Positions 43,200 to 51,942 of a stretch of 64,000 nt of DNA are shown piece by piece. This stretch comes from Streptomyces sp. CB01373 (GTDB taxonomy: Bacteria > Actinomycetota > Actinomycetes > Streptomycetales > Streptomycetaceae), in assembly GCF_002803075.1 (NCBI RefSeq), contig NZ_NNBK01000007.1, positions 62,001 through 126,000 of the forward strand. The letters are read 5' to 3'. The first letter of the stretch is position 1. Every line of letters starts with the position of its first letter. Under the pieces are notes generated by a model, which saw only the letters and a program-made list of their open reading frames with translations, did not search any database and had not been told where the DNA came from. Made by a program: the position numbers and the translations under genes.

Positions 43200-43862
43200 G
43201 TGACCGGTGCGGCCGACCTGCGTAGGGCACTGCGGGGCATCGAGGTCTTCGCCAACGAGCTTCCCGGGTTCGACCCGTCGAAGGCACCGGACACGCCGGT
43301 CGAGTTGTTCACCGAGTGGTTGCTCGAGGCGTTGAGCGCCGGGGTGCGGGAGCCGCATGCCATGACGCTGGCAACGGCGGATGCCAACGGTGATCCGGCC
43401 GCCCGCGTACTCATTCTCAAGGATGTGAGCCCCGAAGGCTGGCAGTTCGCATCGGACACGGGCAGCCCCAAGGGCCGCGACCTCGCCGCCCGCCCCTACG
43501 CGGCGCTGACATTCTACTGGGCGCCGCTCGCCCGTCAGGTCCGAGTGCGCGGACCGGTCGTACGACAGAGCCCTGAACTGTGCGCCGCGGACTTCCTCGC
43601 CCGCGGCGCGGGGGCTCGGGCGGAAACCCTGCTCGGTCGGCAATCGCAACCGCTCGCGGACCTTGCCGAGCGGGATGCGCAGGTGGAGGCGTCGCTCACG
43701 CGGGTCGAGAGCGAGCCGGACCTCGTGGCACCAGGCTGGACGCTGTACTCGGTGCGCCCGGAGTCGGTGGAGTTCTGGCAGGGCGACAAAGAGCGTCGTC
43801 ATACACGGCTCATCTACGTGCCGTCCCGCGACGGGTGGACCAAGCACATGCTGTGGCCCTGA
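43200..43862 (+). CDS. Pyridoxamine 5'-phosphate oxidase-like protein
   Basis: The 220-residue protein follows the PdxH layout: PHAMTLATADANGDPAARVL with ILKDV for FMN binding, SPKGRDLAARPYAAL, FYWAPLARQVRVRGPV, and the C-terminal block with VEFWQGDKERRHTRLIY, which corresponds to the conserved EFW.G...R.H.R...... phosphate site. It would oxidise PNP/PMP to PLP with FMN and oxygen. Actinobacteria often keep secondary PdxH paralogs in specialised roles, so housekeeping function is not certain. GTG follows GAGCGGAAC. It is convergent with the phosphatase gene. Confidence 0.85.
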   Translation: MTGAADLRRALRGIEVFANELPGFDPSKAPDTPVELFTEWLLEALSAGVREPHAMTLATADANGDPAARVLILKDVSPEGWQFASDTGSPKGRDLAARPYAALTFYWAPLARQVRVRGPVVRQSPELCAADFLARGAGARAETLLGRQSQPLADLAERDAQVEASLTRVESEPDLVAPGWTLYSVRPESVEFWQGDKERRHTRLIYVPSRDGWTKHMLWP

Positions 43863-43973
43863 TGCGCAACCATCGGCAACGTCTCTGTCCCGACCGGCGC
43901 CAAGCGGAAGCCGAGTGAGGGTTGAGCGCGTGCCGTCGAAGATGGAGTGGAGCAAGGCTCGGCACAGGGTCCG

Positions 43974-45182
43974 TCACCGGTGCTGCGGGCGCCATTCGAA
44001 GAGCAGGATCGTCGCGTCGTCCCGCAGTCGGTTGCGCTGGTGGTCGAGGATGGCGTGGATGAGCAGCCGTAGCACCTCGGCCGGGCGCTGGCCGGCGGCG
44101 GAGGAGCGGATGATGAAGTCGGTGAACCGGTCGAGGCCGAACTCCGCACCGTCCATGTCGCGGGCCTCGACGACACCGTCGGTGTAGAGGAGCACGCTGT
44201 CGCCCGGTTCCAGTTTCGTCTCGTGGACCTGCCGGGCTGCCGGGGCGAGTTGCCCGGCCAGGCCGATCGGCGGCTGCGGGGAGCTGTCCAGCGCCCCGTC
44301 GAGCACCCGCTCGGCACGGATCAGCAGCGGCGGCGGATGACCGCAATTGACCCAGCGCAGCACCCCGGTCTGCGCGTCGAGCCGGCACAGCACGCCGGTG
44401 CAGAACTGGTCGGGAAGCCACCGGGCGAGCGCCTCGTCGACGGAGCCGACGACGTCGGCCAGGTCGCAACCGCCGCGGCGGGCGTTCCGCGCCGCCGCAA
44501 TGGCGACCGACGCGGTCAGGCCGGAGGTCAGATCGTGCCCCATGGAGTCGAGGATCAGGGTGTGCAGCACGTCCTTGACCACCGAGTGGTCGAAGGCGTC
44601 GCCTGCGACGTCGTAGGCCGGTTCCAGGACCGCGGTGGAGACGCACCTGCTGCTGCCGATGGTGCGGGGTGGCAGCAAGGCCCGCAGCATCTCGGTGGGC
44701 AACTGCATGGTCGCGGTGCGGGTACGGGCGGCGAGCCAGTCGCTGTAGGCGCGCTTGGAGGTGATCAGCATGGCGAACAGATGGGCCAGTATCCGGCTGC
44801 GGCGCATACACGCCCCGTCGAGCGTGGCCGCCCGCACCGCCAGCACGCCCAGCCGCTCCGCACCGTCGACCAGAGGCATCCAGATGATCACGCCGTCGTC
44901 GGCGTGGGCCACCCGCGGGGAGACGGTGCGGTACGCCCAGCCGGCCGGAGAGTCGGCCACCGGCAGCGGCTCCAAGGTCTCGTCGAGTGGGATGAGCAGC
45001 CGTTGTTGCAGGTCGACGAGGTGGATCAGAGCGGTGTCCAGGCCGAGGGCCGAGGCGCACCGGTTCGCCAGGGCGGGCAGTTCGACGGGCAGGGCCGTCT
45101 GCGCCTCGATGATCAGCTCTTCCAGCCGATTCTCATCGACGGCAGTGTCGGTACCGGCGGACGTGTGCGGTGGGTCCGACAC
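43974..45182 (-). CDS. GAF-PP2C (SpoIIE-type) protein phosphatase
   Basis: The 402-residue protein has an N-terminal GAF-like sensor (about 25-150: CASALGLDTALIHLVDLQQ, WAYRTVSPRVAHADDGVIIW) and a C-terminal PP2C/SpoIIE domain with DVAGDAFDHSV, DSMGHDLTSGLTAS, VNCGHPPPLLI and YTDGVVEARD, covering the metal-binding Asp residues. Such enzymes dephosphorylate anti-sigma-factor antagonists. The STAS gene immediately upstream (67 bases away, same strand) is the obvious partner. GTG at 45182 is chosen for its AGGGG; a GTG nine bases upstream is less well spaced. Confidence 0.9.
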   Translation of the reverse strand: MSDPPHTSAGTDTAVDENRLEELIIEAQTALPVELPALANRCASALGLDTALIHLVDLQQRLLIPLDETLEPLPVADSPAGWAYRTVSPRVAHADDGVIIWMPLVDGAERLGVLAVRAATLDGACMRRSRILAHLFAMLITSKRAYSDWLAARTRTATMQLPTEMLRALLPPRTIGSSRCVSTAVLEPAYDVAGDAFDHSVVKDVLHTLILDSMGHDLTSGLTASVAIAAARNARRGGCDLADVVGSVDEALARWLPDQFCTGVLCRLDAQTGVLRWVNCGHPPPLLIRAERVLDGALDSSPQPPIGLAGQLAPAARQVHETKLEPGDSVLLYTDGVVEARDMDGAEFGLDRFTDFIIRSSAAGQRPAEVLRLLIHAILDHQRNRLRDDATILLFEWRPQHR

Positions 45183-45249
45183 GGAGATCACCCCTTCCGT
45201 GCCCAGTCTCGCACCGATCCCGACCTCCCTCGCGTGAGACCCCACCGGG

Positions 45250-45579
45250 TCAGGAACGGGTGGCGGAGTCACTGTCGGGGCAGAGCGGGAAAAGCTGGTC
45301 GAGACCCACGACGCGCAGAATGCGCAGAGTGTTGGCCGGGACCGCGGCGAGTGCGGTGTCCGCGTGGGCGGCCTGGGCATGGTTTCGGACGGCTATGAGG
45401 GCGGTGAGGCCGCTGGAGTCGCAGAATTCCATGCCGGCCAGGTCCAGGACGAGGCGCTGGCCGGGTTGGAGAGCGATCGTGGTGAGCAGTTCACACAGCT
45501 CGCCTGCGCTGGCATGGTCGAGTTCGCCGCGGATCTCCCACCACCGTCCGCCCCTGCGGGTTGCCGGTGACGGTGACAT
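45250..45579 (-). CDS. STAS-domain anti-sigma factor antagonist
   Basis: The 109-residue STAS domain has WWEIRGELDHASAGELCELL and VLDLAGMEFCDSSGLTALI, with Ser55 in DSSG as the expected phosphorylation site. It would bind an anti-sigma kinase when unphosphorylated, and the downstream PP2C enzyme would reactivate it. ATG at 45579 follows AGGAAC. No anti-sigma kinase or sigma factor gene is nearby, so the partner acts from elsewhere. Confidence 0.9.
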   Translation of the reverse strand: MSPSPATRRGGRWWEIRGELDHASAGELCELLTTIALQPGQRLVLDLAGMEFCDSSGLTALIAVRNHAQAAHADTALAAVPANTLRILRVVGLDQLFPLCPDSDSATRS

Positions 45580-45727
45580 TGTTCCTGCGGCCGATCTCCA
45601 TACCGCCAGTCTCGCAGGCTGCGGCCGCTGCCTCTGCGCGGCCCGGATCACCCCACGCCCCATCGCCGCCTGTGTGGCCCAGTACGCCGCCGAAGGGGAC
45701 CAACCGCGCCGCCACTGCGAGGACATG

Positions 45728-45759
45728 GCGAAGCGCCCCTGATGGCAGGGGCGCTTCGC
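45728..45759 (-). terminator. Very strong hairpin terminator
   Basis: Perfect 14-base arms, GCGAAGCGCCCCTG and CAGGGGCGCTTCGC, around a 4-base loop. It lies 19 bases beyond the stop of the DUF4232 gene in its direction of transcription. Confidence 0.85.
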
Positions 45760-45777
45760 TGGACTGTTTTCTGAGCG

Positions 45778-46506
45778 TCACCAGGTGAGGGCATCGTCCA
45801 TCGACTGCTGCCAGTACGTGACGTTGAGCGAGTCGTCGATGTAGACGCCGGTCGCGGGCAGCGACGGGTGGGCGCCGGCGCCCACGCTCTCGTTGCCGGA
45901 CGGGCCGTGGAAGTAGACGGTCAGCGACTTCTCGGTGCGGCCGTGCGAGCCGCTGCCGTCGGCGGCGGACAGGTTCACGGCGGCGTAGCCGGACTCCCCC
46001 GGGCTGAGCGTGACGACGGCCTGCGGCTTGGAGTCCTTCAGGACGGGCGGCACGGCCTGGGCCTCGCCGAAACGCAGCGCCGGGTAGGTGTGGAGGTAAC
46101 AGGGCTTGCTGCCGGTGTTGGTGACGGTCAGCAGCATGTGGTTCACGGGGCGGTTCAGCGGAGCCGCGACGGTCTTGGTGTTGGAGCCCTCACAGGTGAC
46201 CGGCTTGCCGGAGGAGACCGGAGCCTTCGTGGCGGGGGCGTTCGTGGCGGGAGCGTTCGCCGCCGGCTTCGAACCGGCGGGCACGGGCTGCGCGGCGGAG
46301 GAGGACGAGGACGACGCGGGCGAACCGTCTGCGGGCGCCTCGGACGCCGGGACGCTTTCGGAAGGCGGCGCGGCCGTGGACGAGCCCACCGAGCCCTCGT
46401 CGTTGACGCCCGCTCCGTCGTTGCACGCGGTCAGGGAGAGCGCGGAGAGAACGACGGTGGCGGCGGCGCGGGCGAGACGGGTACGGGAGGTTCGGTTGGC
46501 GGACAT
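45778..46506 (-). CDS. Lipoprotein with DUF4232 domain
   Basis: The 242-residue protein has a lipobox LTAC with Cys28, a Ser/Pro/Ala-rich linker with an APATNAPATKAP repeat to about residue 100, and a DUF4232 domain (NHMLLTVTNTGSKPCYLHTY, VTLSPGESGYAAVNLSA, YIDDSLNVTYWQQS). It is anchored outside the membrane; function unknown. It is divergent from the membrane-anchored XRE gene, whose extracytoplasmic part has a similar appearance, so the two may cooperate. Confidence 0.85.
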   Translation of the reverse strand: MSANRTSRTRLARAAATVVLSALSLTACNDGAGVNDEGSVGSSTAAPPSESVPASEAPADGSPASSSSSSAAQPVPAGSKPAANAPATNAPATKAPVSSGKPVTCEGSNTKTVAAPLNRPVNHMLLTVTNTGSKPCYLHTYPALRFGEAQAVPPVLKDSKPQAVVTLSPGESGYAAVNLSAADGSGSHGRTEKSLTVYFHGPSGNESVGAGAHPSLPATGVYIDDSLNVTYWQQSMDDALTW

Positions 46507-46695
46507 GTGGCTGTGTGCCCCTTCGCTGTTCGGGTGGGTGTGCTGCTTGGATGGCTGGAGCTTGTGGGGTGATCCGTCCCAACCGCCAGGCACGATGGGG
46601 AGTTAGGGACGCTGGAACACCGAAACATGCTTTGACCAGGGGGAATACGGTGTCCTTGGAACGCGCGAATGGGACACGGGGAGACGGAGGAACGG

Positions 46696-48234
46696 GTGGC
46701 AGGGGCAGAGGGATCCGGGAGGACGGACGAGTTCGCGACACTGCTGCGGGAGCTCAAGGACCGCTCGGGACTGAGCTACGGGGCGCTGGCCAAACGGCTG
46801 CACATGAGCACGTCCACGCTGCACCGCTACTGCAACGGGACCGCGGTGCCCAACGAGTACGCGCCGGTGGAGCGCCTAGCACGGGTGTGCCGGGCGACGC
46901 CGCAGGAACTCGTGGAACTGCACCGGCGCTGGATCCTGGCCGACGCGGCACGGGGACGCAGAGCGGACCAGACCGTGGCGGAACGAGAGCGGGCGACACG
47001 GGCGGGGGCGGGCGGCACCACCGCGGGTTCGCCTCCGGCCGGGGATGCGTCCGAGGGGGCCGATTCGGCCGGGCCCGCTCCCGCCGCCGCTTCGCCGCAC
47101 CCCGTGGACACCGGCTCGGCGGCGGATTCGGCGGCGCGGGTGAGCGCGGCTTCCCTGACGGAGCCGGGCTCGGCAGCGCCGTCGGGCTCAGCCGTCGCCC
47201 CGGCCCCCGGAACGGACTCGTCCCGCACCGCGGCCTCGTACGAACCGCGCGAGGACGGTGAACCGCGTGAGCCCCGTGAGCCAAGTGAGCCGGTTGTAGT
47301 CGACGTGACGCCTGGGCGCGCCCTGCCACGGCGTCGTGCCGCGCTCCTCGCCTCCGCCGCGGTGGCCGCCGCCGCCGCGGTGGCCGTGGTGCTCGTCGTG
47401 CATGCGTCATCGGACGGAGACAGGAGCGACGCGCCGAACCGGCAGGCAGCCGGCGCCTCCACGATCGGTGGCACGGCCGACGCGAAGGAGCAGGCCCCTT
47501 CCCCGGCCACGACCGGGCAGAGCCGCACACCCTCCGCATCGTCCTCCGCCTCCGCCACCGGGCCCGGCAGGGTCGGCTCCGGCGCCTCGCAGGACGGCGG
47601 CAAGCAAGGCGCGGCCCAGCCCACGGGCCCCACCCGCGCCGTCCCGCTCACCGTCGGCACCCGCCCCTACGTCTACGACAGTCCGTGCAGCCAGCACTTC
47701 CTCGTCGACAGCGAACCCGAGCAGGTCGGCCCGCCCGCGAACGAGCAGGACGCCCCGCGCTGGGCCGCCGCGTACGGTGCGGTCTCCTCGGGCGAACAGC
47801 GGGTCGCCCTCACCGTCCAGGGCACCGGCCAGGACACCGTCGTCCTGGAGGCGCTGCACCTGCGCGTCGTCACCAAGGGCGTGCCGCTCGCCTGGAACGA
47901 CTACTCGATGGGCGTCGGCTGCGGTGGCGGCGTCGACACCAAGTCCTTCGACATCGACCTGGACAAGGGCAGTCCCACGGTGACCGTCAAGGCCGGCCAG
48001 CGCGACTTCCCGTACAAGGTCAGCGAGTCCGACCCGGAGGTCTTCTACGTCACCGCCCACACCAGGGCGCACGACGTCCGCTGGGACCTCACCCTGGACT
48101 GGTCCAGCGGCAGCCGCCACGGCACCGTGCACATCGACAACAACGGCACACCGTTCCGCACCAGCACCGACGTCGGTCGCCCCGGCTACGACTACCCGCT
48201 GGGCGGCAGCGACTGGATCGAACGGGAGAGCTGA
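46696..48234 (+). CDS. XRE-type DNA-binding protein with a membrane anchor and extracytoplasmic domain
   Basis: The 512-residue protein has an XRE helix-turn-helix near 14-70 (SYGALAKRLHMSTSTLHRYCN), a long acidic Pro/Ser/Ala linker, one membrane segment at about 215-240, another disordered stretch, and a C-terminal beta domain (about 320-512, RPYVYDSPCSQHFLVDSEPEQ onward) that would be outside. This one-component transmembrane layout is common in streptomycetes. GTG at 46696 follows GGAGGAACGG; an ATG 27 bases upstream is weaker. The external domain presumably senses an envelope signal. Confidence 0.8.
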   Translation: MAGAEGSGRTDEFATLLRELKDRSGLSYGALAKRLHMSTSTLHRYCNGTAVPNEYAPVERLARVCRATPQELVELHRRWILADAARGRRADQTVAERERATRAGAGGTTAGSPPAGDASEGADSAGPAPAAASPHPVDTGSAADSAARVSAASLTEPGSAAPSGSAVAPAPGTDSSRTAASYEPREDGEPREPREPSEPVVVDVTPGRALPRRRAALLASAAVAAAAAVAVVLVVHASSDGDRSDAPNRQAAGASTIGGTADAKEQAPSPATTGQSRTPSASSSASATGPGRVGSGASQDGGKQGAAQPTGPTRAVPLTVGTRPYVYDSPCSQHFLVDSEPEQVGPPANEQDAPRWAAAYGAVSSGEQRVALTVQGTGQDTVVLEALHLRVVTKGVPLAWNDYSMGVGCGGGVDTKSFDIDLDKGSPTVTVKAGQRDFPYKVSESDPEVFYVTAHTRAHDVRWDLTLDWSSGSRHGTVHIDNNGTPFRTSTDVGRPGYDYPLGGSDWIERES

Positions 48235-48274
48235 CACGGATCCGGAGCCACGATCCGGGCGACGCCGGCAGTTA

Positions 48275-48625
48275 TCAGGCGGCAAGGGCCAGGACGAGTG
48301 AGGCGGCGGCGAGGGCGAGGCAGGTCCCGGGAAAGACGATGTTGTGGTACACGGCCGCCCTGACGTGGGCGGCCAGGGCACCGACGTAGAAGAGGACGAG
48401 CCCGCCCGCGGCAGCCACGCCGACGAACGGCACTCCCAGCAGCCCCAGCAGCAGTCCGCCCGCCCCCGCGGCCTTCAGCGCGGCAAGCGCCGGGATCCAG
48501 GTCGGTGGGACACCGACCTCGTCGGAGTTGACGCGGACGAACTCCGCCCGAGCGAGGACCGCGACGGCGACGGCGGCGTTGGCCAGGATGGTGACGACAG
48601 CGACGACGACGAAGGCGGTTTCCAT
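48275..48625 (-). CDS. DoxX-like membrane protein
   Basis: The 116-residue protein has four hydrophobic segments, with the DoxX-like signature VGVPPTWIPALAALKAAGAGGL and HVRAAVYHNIVFP. Function unknown. It is divergent from the LysR gene at 48687 and probably its target. Its 3' end is convergent with the XRE gene. Confidence 0.85.
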   Translation of the reverse strand: METAFVVVAVVTILANAAVAVAVLARAEFVRVNSDEVGVPPTWIPALAALKAAGAGGLLLGLLGVPFVGVAAAGGLVLFYVGALAAHVRAAVYHNIVFPGTCLALAAASLVLALAA

Positions 48626-48686
48626 GTCTCAACCCTCGCCGTGGATCGGTCGGCGCGTCCAATATCTGTGTGTATAACCTGATGGC

Positions 48687-49619
48687 ATGGATGTGGACAT
48701 CCGGTTGCTGCGGTACTTTCAGGCCGTGGCGGAGGAAGGGACGCTCACTCGCGCCGCCGGGCGGCTGTACGTGTCGCAGCCCGCTCTGACCAAACAGGTG
48801 CGAAGGCTGGAGAACGGACTCGGGGTGCGGCTGTTCACCCGGTCGCGCACCGGCATGGCCCTCACCGAGGCGGGCCGCGCCCTGGCGGCGCACGTGCCGG
48901 ATGTGCTTGAGGGCTGGGAGCGCGCACTCCGCGACACCCGTCGCGCGGCCGACCGCGCCGCGCGAGTGCTCCACGTCGGGTTCCTGGCCGGCAGCGCCAA
49001 CGAGGCCACCCCCGGGATCGTCGCGGAGTTCGGGCGTCGGCAGCCGGGCCGGCGGGCCGAGATGCGTCAGGCGCCGTGGTCCGACCCGACCGGTGGACTG
49101 GCGGCCGGCAGCGTCGACGTCGGCCTGCTGCGGCTGCCCTTCCCCGGCCAGCAGGCCTGGCGGATCGTGGAGCTCTTCAGCGAACCACGCTGGGTGGCCC
49201 TGCCCGCGAACCATCCCTTGGCCGCCCGTACCACCATTCCGTTCCGTGATCTGTGGGACGAGCCGTTCGTGGCCGCACCGGCCCGGACGGGCGCGTGGCG
49301 GGACTACTGGCTGGCCGCGGACGAACGGGAAGGCCGCCCCGTGCGGATCGGAGCCGTCGTCGATCAGCCGGACGACTGGCTCGGCGCCATCGCCAACGGC
49401 TACGGCGTCGCCCTCGCCCCGGCGTCCGCCGCCCGGTTCTACGCCCGTCCGACCGTCGTCTACCGGCCGACCGAGGGGGTGAGCCCCAGTTCGGTCGGCG
49501 TGGTCTGGGCACCTGCCGACGACGCCGACCCGGTCGTGCGCGACTTCGTGAGCTGCTGCGTCGACACCGTGGCGGCCGCGAGCCCGGGCGGAGGCACGCC
49601 CAGGAAGCCGCATATCTGA
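48687..49619 (+). CDS. LysR-family regulator
   Basis: The 310-residue protein has the LysR winged helix (LLRYFQAVAEEGTLTRAAGR, LYVSQPALTKQVRRLE) and an effector domain from about 90. TAT-N7-ATA symmetry (ATATCTGTGTGTATAA near 48661-48676) in the 61-base divergent gap is a plausible T-N11-A binding site. Regulation of the DoxX-like gene is inferred from position. Confidence 0.9.
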   Translation: MDVDIRLLRYFQAVAEEGTLTRAAGRLYVSQPALTKQVRRLENGLGVRLFTRSRTGMALTEAGRALAAHVPDVLEGWERALRDTRRAADRAARVLHVGFLAGSANEATPGIVAEFGRRQPGRRAEMRQAPWSDPTGGLAAGSVDVGLLRLPFPGQQAWRIVELFSEPRWVALPANHPLAARTTIPFRDLWDEPFVAAPARTGAWRDYWLAADEREGRPVRIGAVVDQPDDWLGAIANGYGVALAPASAARFYARPTVVYRPTEGVSPSSVGVVWAPADDADPVVRDFVSCCVDTVAAASPGGGTPRKPHI

Positions 49620-49637
49620 GGGCGGCCCGGAGGCCGG

Positions 49638-50060
49638 TCAGCCTGCCTGGCTGCTGTCCTTGTACGCGCCCCAGCCATGCCAGCGCTCGACCTCGATCCA
49701 GGCGCTGACCCGCGGCCGGTCCCGTTGGCCGTAGGGCTTGCCGAGGTACTGCCGGCTGAGCCGGTCGATACCGGCGAGGTCCGGGTCGTTCCGGATCTCG
49801 GTGGCCCGGCCGACAAGGCTGATGTGGTTGTACCAGTTGGCTTCGTCCAGCACGGTGAGGGTGACCCGTGGATCGTTGCGCAGATGCTCCAGGCGCTTGC
49901 GGCCCTCGTCCATGTTGACCAGGACGCGGCCGTCGTCCTCCCACAGGTACCAGGTGGCGGTGGAGACGGGCTGGCCATCCGGCCGGAGCGTGGTGATGAC
50001 CGCCGGATTGGCCTTTTTGACCATGCCGATCGCATCGGGGGTGAGCGGAGGCTTCGACAT
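49638..50060 (-). CDS. PPOX-class split-barrel flavoprotein (F420- or FMN-dependent)
   Basis: The 140-residue split beta-barrel protein has NPAVITTLRPDGQPVSTATW, GRVLVNMDEGRKRLEHLRND, RVTLTVLDEANWYNHISLVG and a C-terminal WIEVERWHGWG, typical of the F420-dependent PPOX enzymes of actinobacteria. It reduces or oxidises small molecules; substrate unknown. ATG follows GAGGAG. The frame is open upstream, but the short form is the family length. Confidence 0.88.
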   Translation of the reverse strand: MSKPPLTPDAIGMVKKANPAVITTLRPDGQPVSTATWYLWEDDGRVLVNMDEGRKRLEHLRNDPRVTLTVLDEANWYNHISLVGRATEIRNDPDLAGIDRLSRQYLGKPYGQRDRPRVSAWIEVERWHGWGAYKDSSQAG

Positions 50061-50325
50061 CGTGCTTCTCCTCGACATCCGGTGCTGGTGGGGCCCATCT
50101 GCTGTGACCCCGTACACGCTGTCACATTTCGCACGTAAACGAGCCGTCGCACGACGCTCGCCGACAAGACGGTCGCCTTTGTCGACCAGCTGCTGTTGCG
50201 CGCCGGGCGTGCCGGGGTGCTGGACGGAGAAACCGCGGTCGTCCGGATGCCCCACCCCGGTCACTGGACGGCTCGCTCGAACCCGATGCCGCTCCGCTCC
50301 GGTCCGGGCCTGGGCGCTGTCCCGG

Positions 50326-51618
50326 TCAGGCGGGGGCCGGGGAGGGGCGCAGGGCGAGCAGGGCGGCGTCGTCGGTGCTGTCGGCGGCCAGTCCGCCGAG
50401 CAGTTCGTCGCAGAAGGTTTCCAGGGGTTCGCGGGACAGTGCGGCGGCGTGCTGGCGCAGTCGGGCGAATCCGCGCTCGAGGGATTCGGAGCGGCGTTCG
50501 ATCAGGCCGTCGGTGTACAGGAGCAGGGTGGAGTGCGGGGGCAGGTGGTCGATGGCGGTGGGGCGCTGGTGCTGGGGGTCGAGGCCGATCAGTAGTCCCG
50601 CGCCGGTTTCGAGGTAGCGGGTGTCGCCTTCGGCGGTGGTGAGCAGGGGTGGCAGGTGTCCGGCGCAGGAGTGGTGCAGGGGCCAGGGGCCGTTGTGGTG
50701 CGGGGGGTGTTTGACGAGGGCGTAGATGCAGGTGGCGGTCGCGTCGTGCTGGAGTGTGTGGCTGGCGATGTCCAGGCGGCGCAGGACTTCGCCGGGGGGT
50801 TCTCGGCGGTCGACGGCGATTCCGCGCAGCATGTTGCGCAGGGCGCTCATGTCGATGGCCGCCTGCAGGTCGTGGCCGGTGACGTCGCCGATGACCAGGG
50901 CGGTGTTTCCCCGCGGCAGGACGAAGGCGTCGTACCAGTCGCCACCGACTTGTGCGACGGTCTGTGCGGAGGCGTAGCGGGCGGCGATCTGAAGGTTCGG
51001 GACGTGGGGCAGTTCGGGCAGCAGGGCACGTTGGAACCGCTCGGCGATGCGCTGGGTCTGCTGGTACAGGCGTGCGTTGTCCACTTGCACGGCCAGGCCG
51101 CGGACCAGGCCCTCGATGAGTGGGAGGTCGGCGTCGGTGAAGGGGTGGTGGGGGTCGGTGCGGGCCACGGTCAGTGCGCCGAGGACCTCCCGTCGGGCCC
51201 GTAGCGGGGTGATGACGGCGCTGCGCGCGTCGAGCTGCTCGAACAGTTCCAGCTGCCGGGCGTGCAGCGGGTTCACCGCCCGGTTCGGCGGGGAGATGTC
51301 GGCGAGCAGCAGTGGGCCCGCCCCGCGCAGCACCCGGGGCAGCGGCCCGCCCGCGTCGTCCGGCACCGGCGGAAGCGGCCCCTCGTAGCCGCCCGGAACC
51401 AGCGCCTCGGGCGTGCGGTGGACGACGACGGCCCGCTCCAGCCGGCCGCACTCGTCGAGCAGGTCGACCACGCACCAGTCGCCCAGCCGCCCGGTCAGCA
51501 CGCGGCACGCCCGCCGCAGCCCGTCCAGCAGGTCCAGCGTGCTGGCCAGCGCCGCCTCGGCGTCCGCCAGCAACGCAAGACGGTCCAGCCGCGTCCTGCC
51601 GTCCTCGTCCTTGCTCAC
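50326..51618 (-). CDS. GAF-PP2C (SpoIIE-type) protein phosphatase
   Basis: The 430-residue protein has a GAF domain (about 25-195: RLGDWCVVDLLDECGRLERAV, VITPLRARREVLGALTVART) and a PP2C/SpoIIE domain with VGGDWYDAFVLPRG, IGDVTGHDLQAAIDM, HHSCAGHLPPLL, LLLYTDGLIERR and DDAALLAL, all metal-site motifs intact. It is a second phosphatase of this kind in 8 kb, but without an adjacent STAS gene. GTG at 51618 abuts GGAG too closely, so the exact start is uncertain. Two tandem 27-base repeats lie directly upstream. Confidence 0.9.
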   Translation of the reverse strand: MSKDEDGRTRLDRLALLADAEAALASTLDLLDGLRRACRVLTGRLGDWCVVDLLDECGRLERAVVVHRTPEALVPGGYEGPLPPVPDDAGGPLPRVLRGAGPLLLADISPPNRAVNPLHARQLELFEQLDARSAVITPLRARREVLGALTVARTDPHHPFTDADLPLIEGLVRGLAVQVDNARLYQQTQRIAERFQRALLPELPHVPNLQIAARYASAQTVAQVGGDWYDAFVLPRGNTALVIGDVTGHDLQAAIDMSALRNMLRGIAVDRREPPGEVLRRLDIASHTLQHDATATCIYALVKHPPHHNGPWPLHHSCAGHLPPLLTTAEGDTRYLETGAGLLIGLDPQHQRPTAIDHLPPHSTLLLYTDGLIERRSESLERGFARLRQHAAALSREPLETFCDELLGGLAADSTDDAALLALRPSPAPA

Positions 51619-51644
51619 CTCCTACGTCTTCCCCGCCCTCGACC

Positions 51645-51698
51645 TGCCACGACAGGAAGCTTTCCCCGGCCTGTCACGACAGGGGGCTTTCCCCGGGC
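51645..51698. repeat. Tandem 27-base direct repeat upstream of the GAF-PP2C gene
   Basis: Two copies, period 27, share CACGACAGG-N2-GCTTTCCCCGG (51648-51669 and 51675-51696). They lie about 30-80 bases upstream of the phosphatase start in its direction of transcription, a possible activator or repressor array. The remaining 51699-51942 shows no gene. Confidence 0.6.
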
Positions 51699-51942
51699 GC
51701 GAGCGGGATCGGTGATGGCCGCGGTCGGCCGCCGAAAGAGAGCCGCGCTCGGCGGCGGTGAAACCGGGCGAGCCCCCGATCTCGCCGATGACGCCCGCCA
51801 CCGGCTACTCGCGTCCTGGCGCGGATGGGATCACTGAGAAGCGGCCGGCCCCCTTTCGGGCGCCGCGTGGCGGCCCGAGCGGAAACACGGTCGGCCGGCC
51901 CGTTGGAGCCGGGCCGGCCGAGATGTCGGGGCGCGTGCGCCG

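Noticed and set aside
45728..45759. The strong inverted repeat considered as a CRISPR-like or mobile repeat.
   Set aside because: It is a single copy hairpin directly after a gene end, so terminator is the simpler reading. No CRISPR array, tRNA or rRNA was found in the window.
50061..50325. A plus-strand coding-like fragment (TLADKTVAFVDQLLLRAG onward) between the PPOX and PP2C genes.
   Set aside because: No start, stop or homology could be established; it may be gene debris but cannot be supported.
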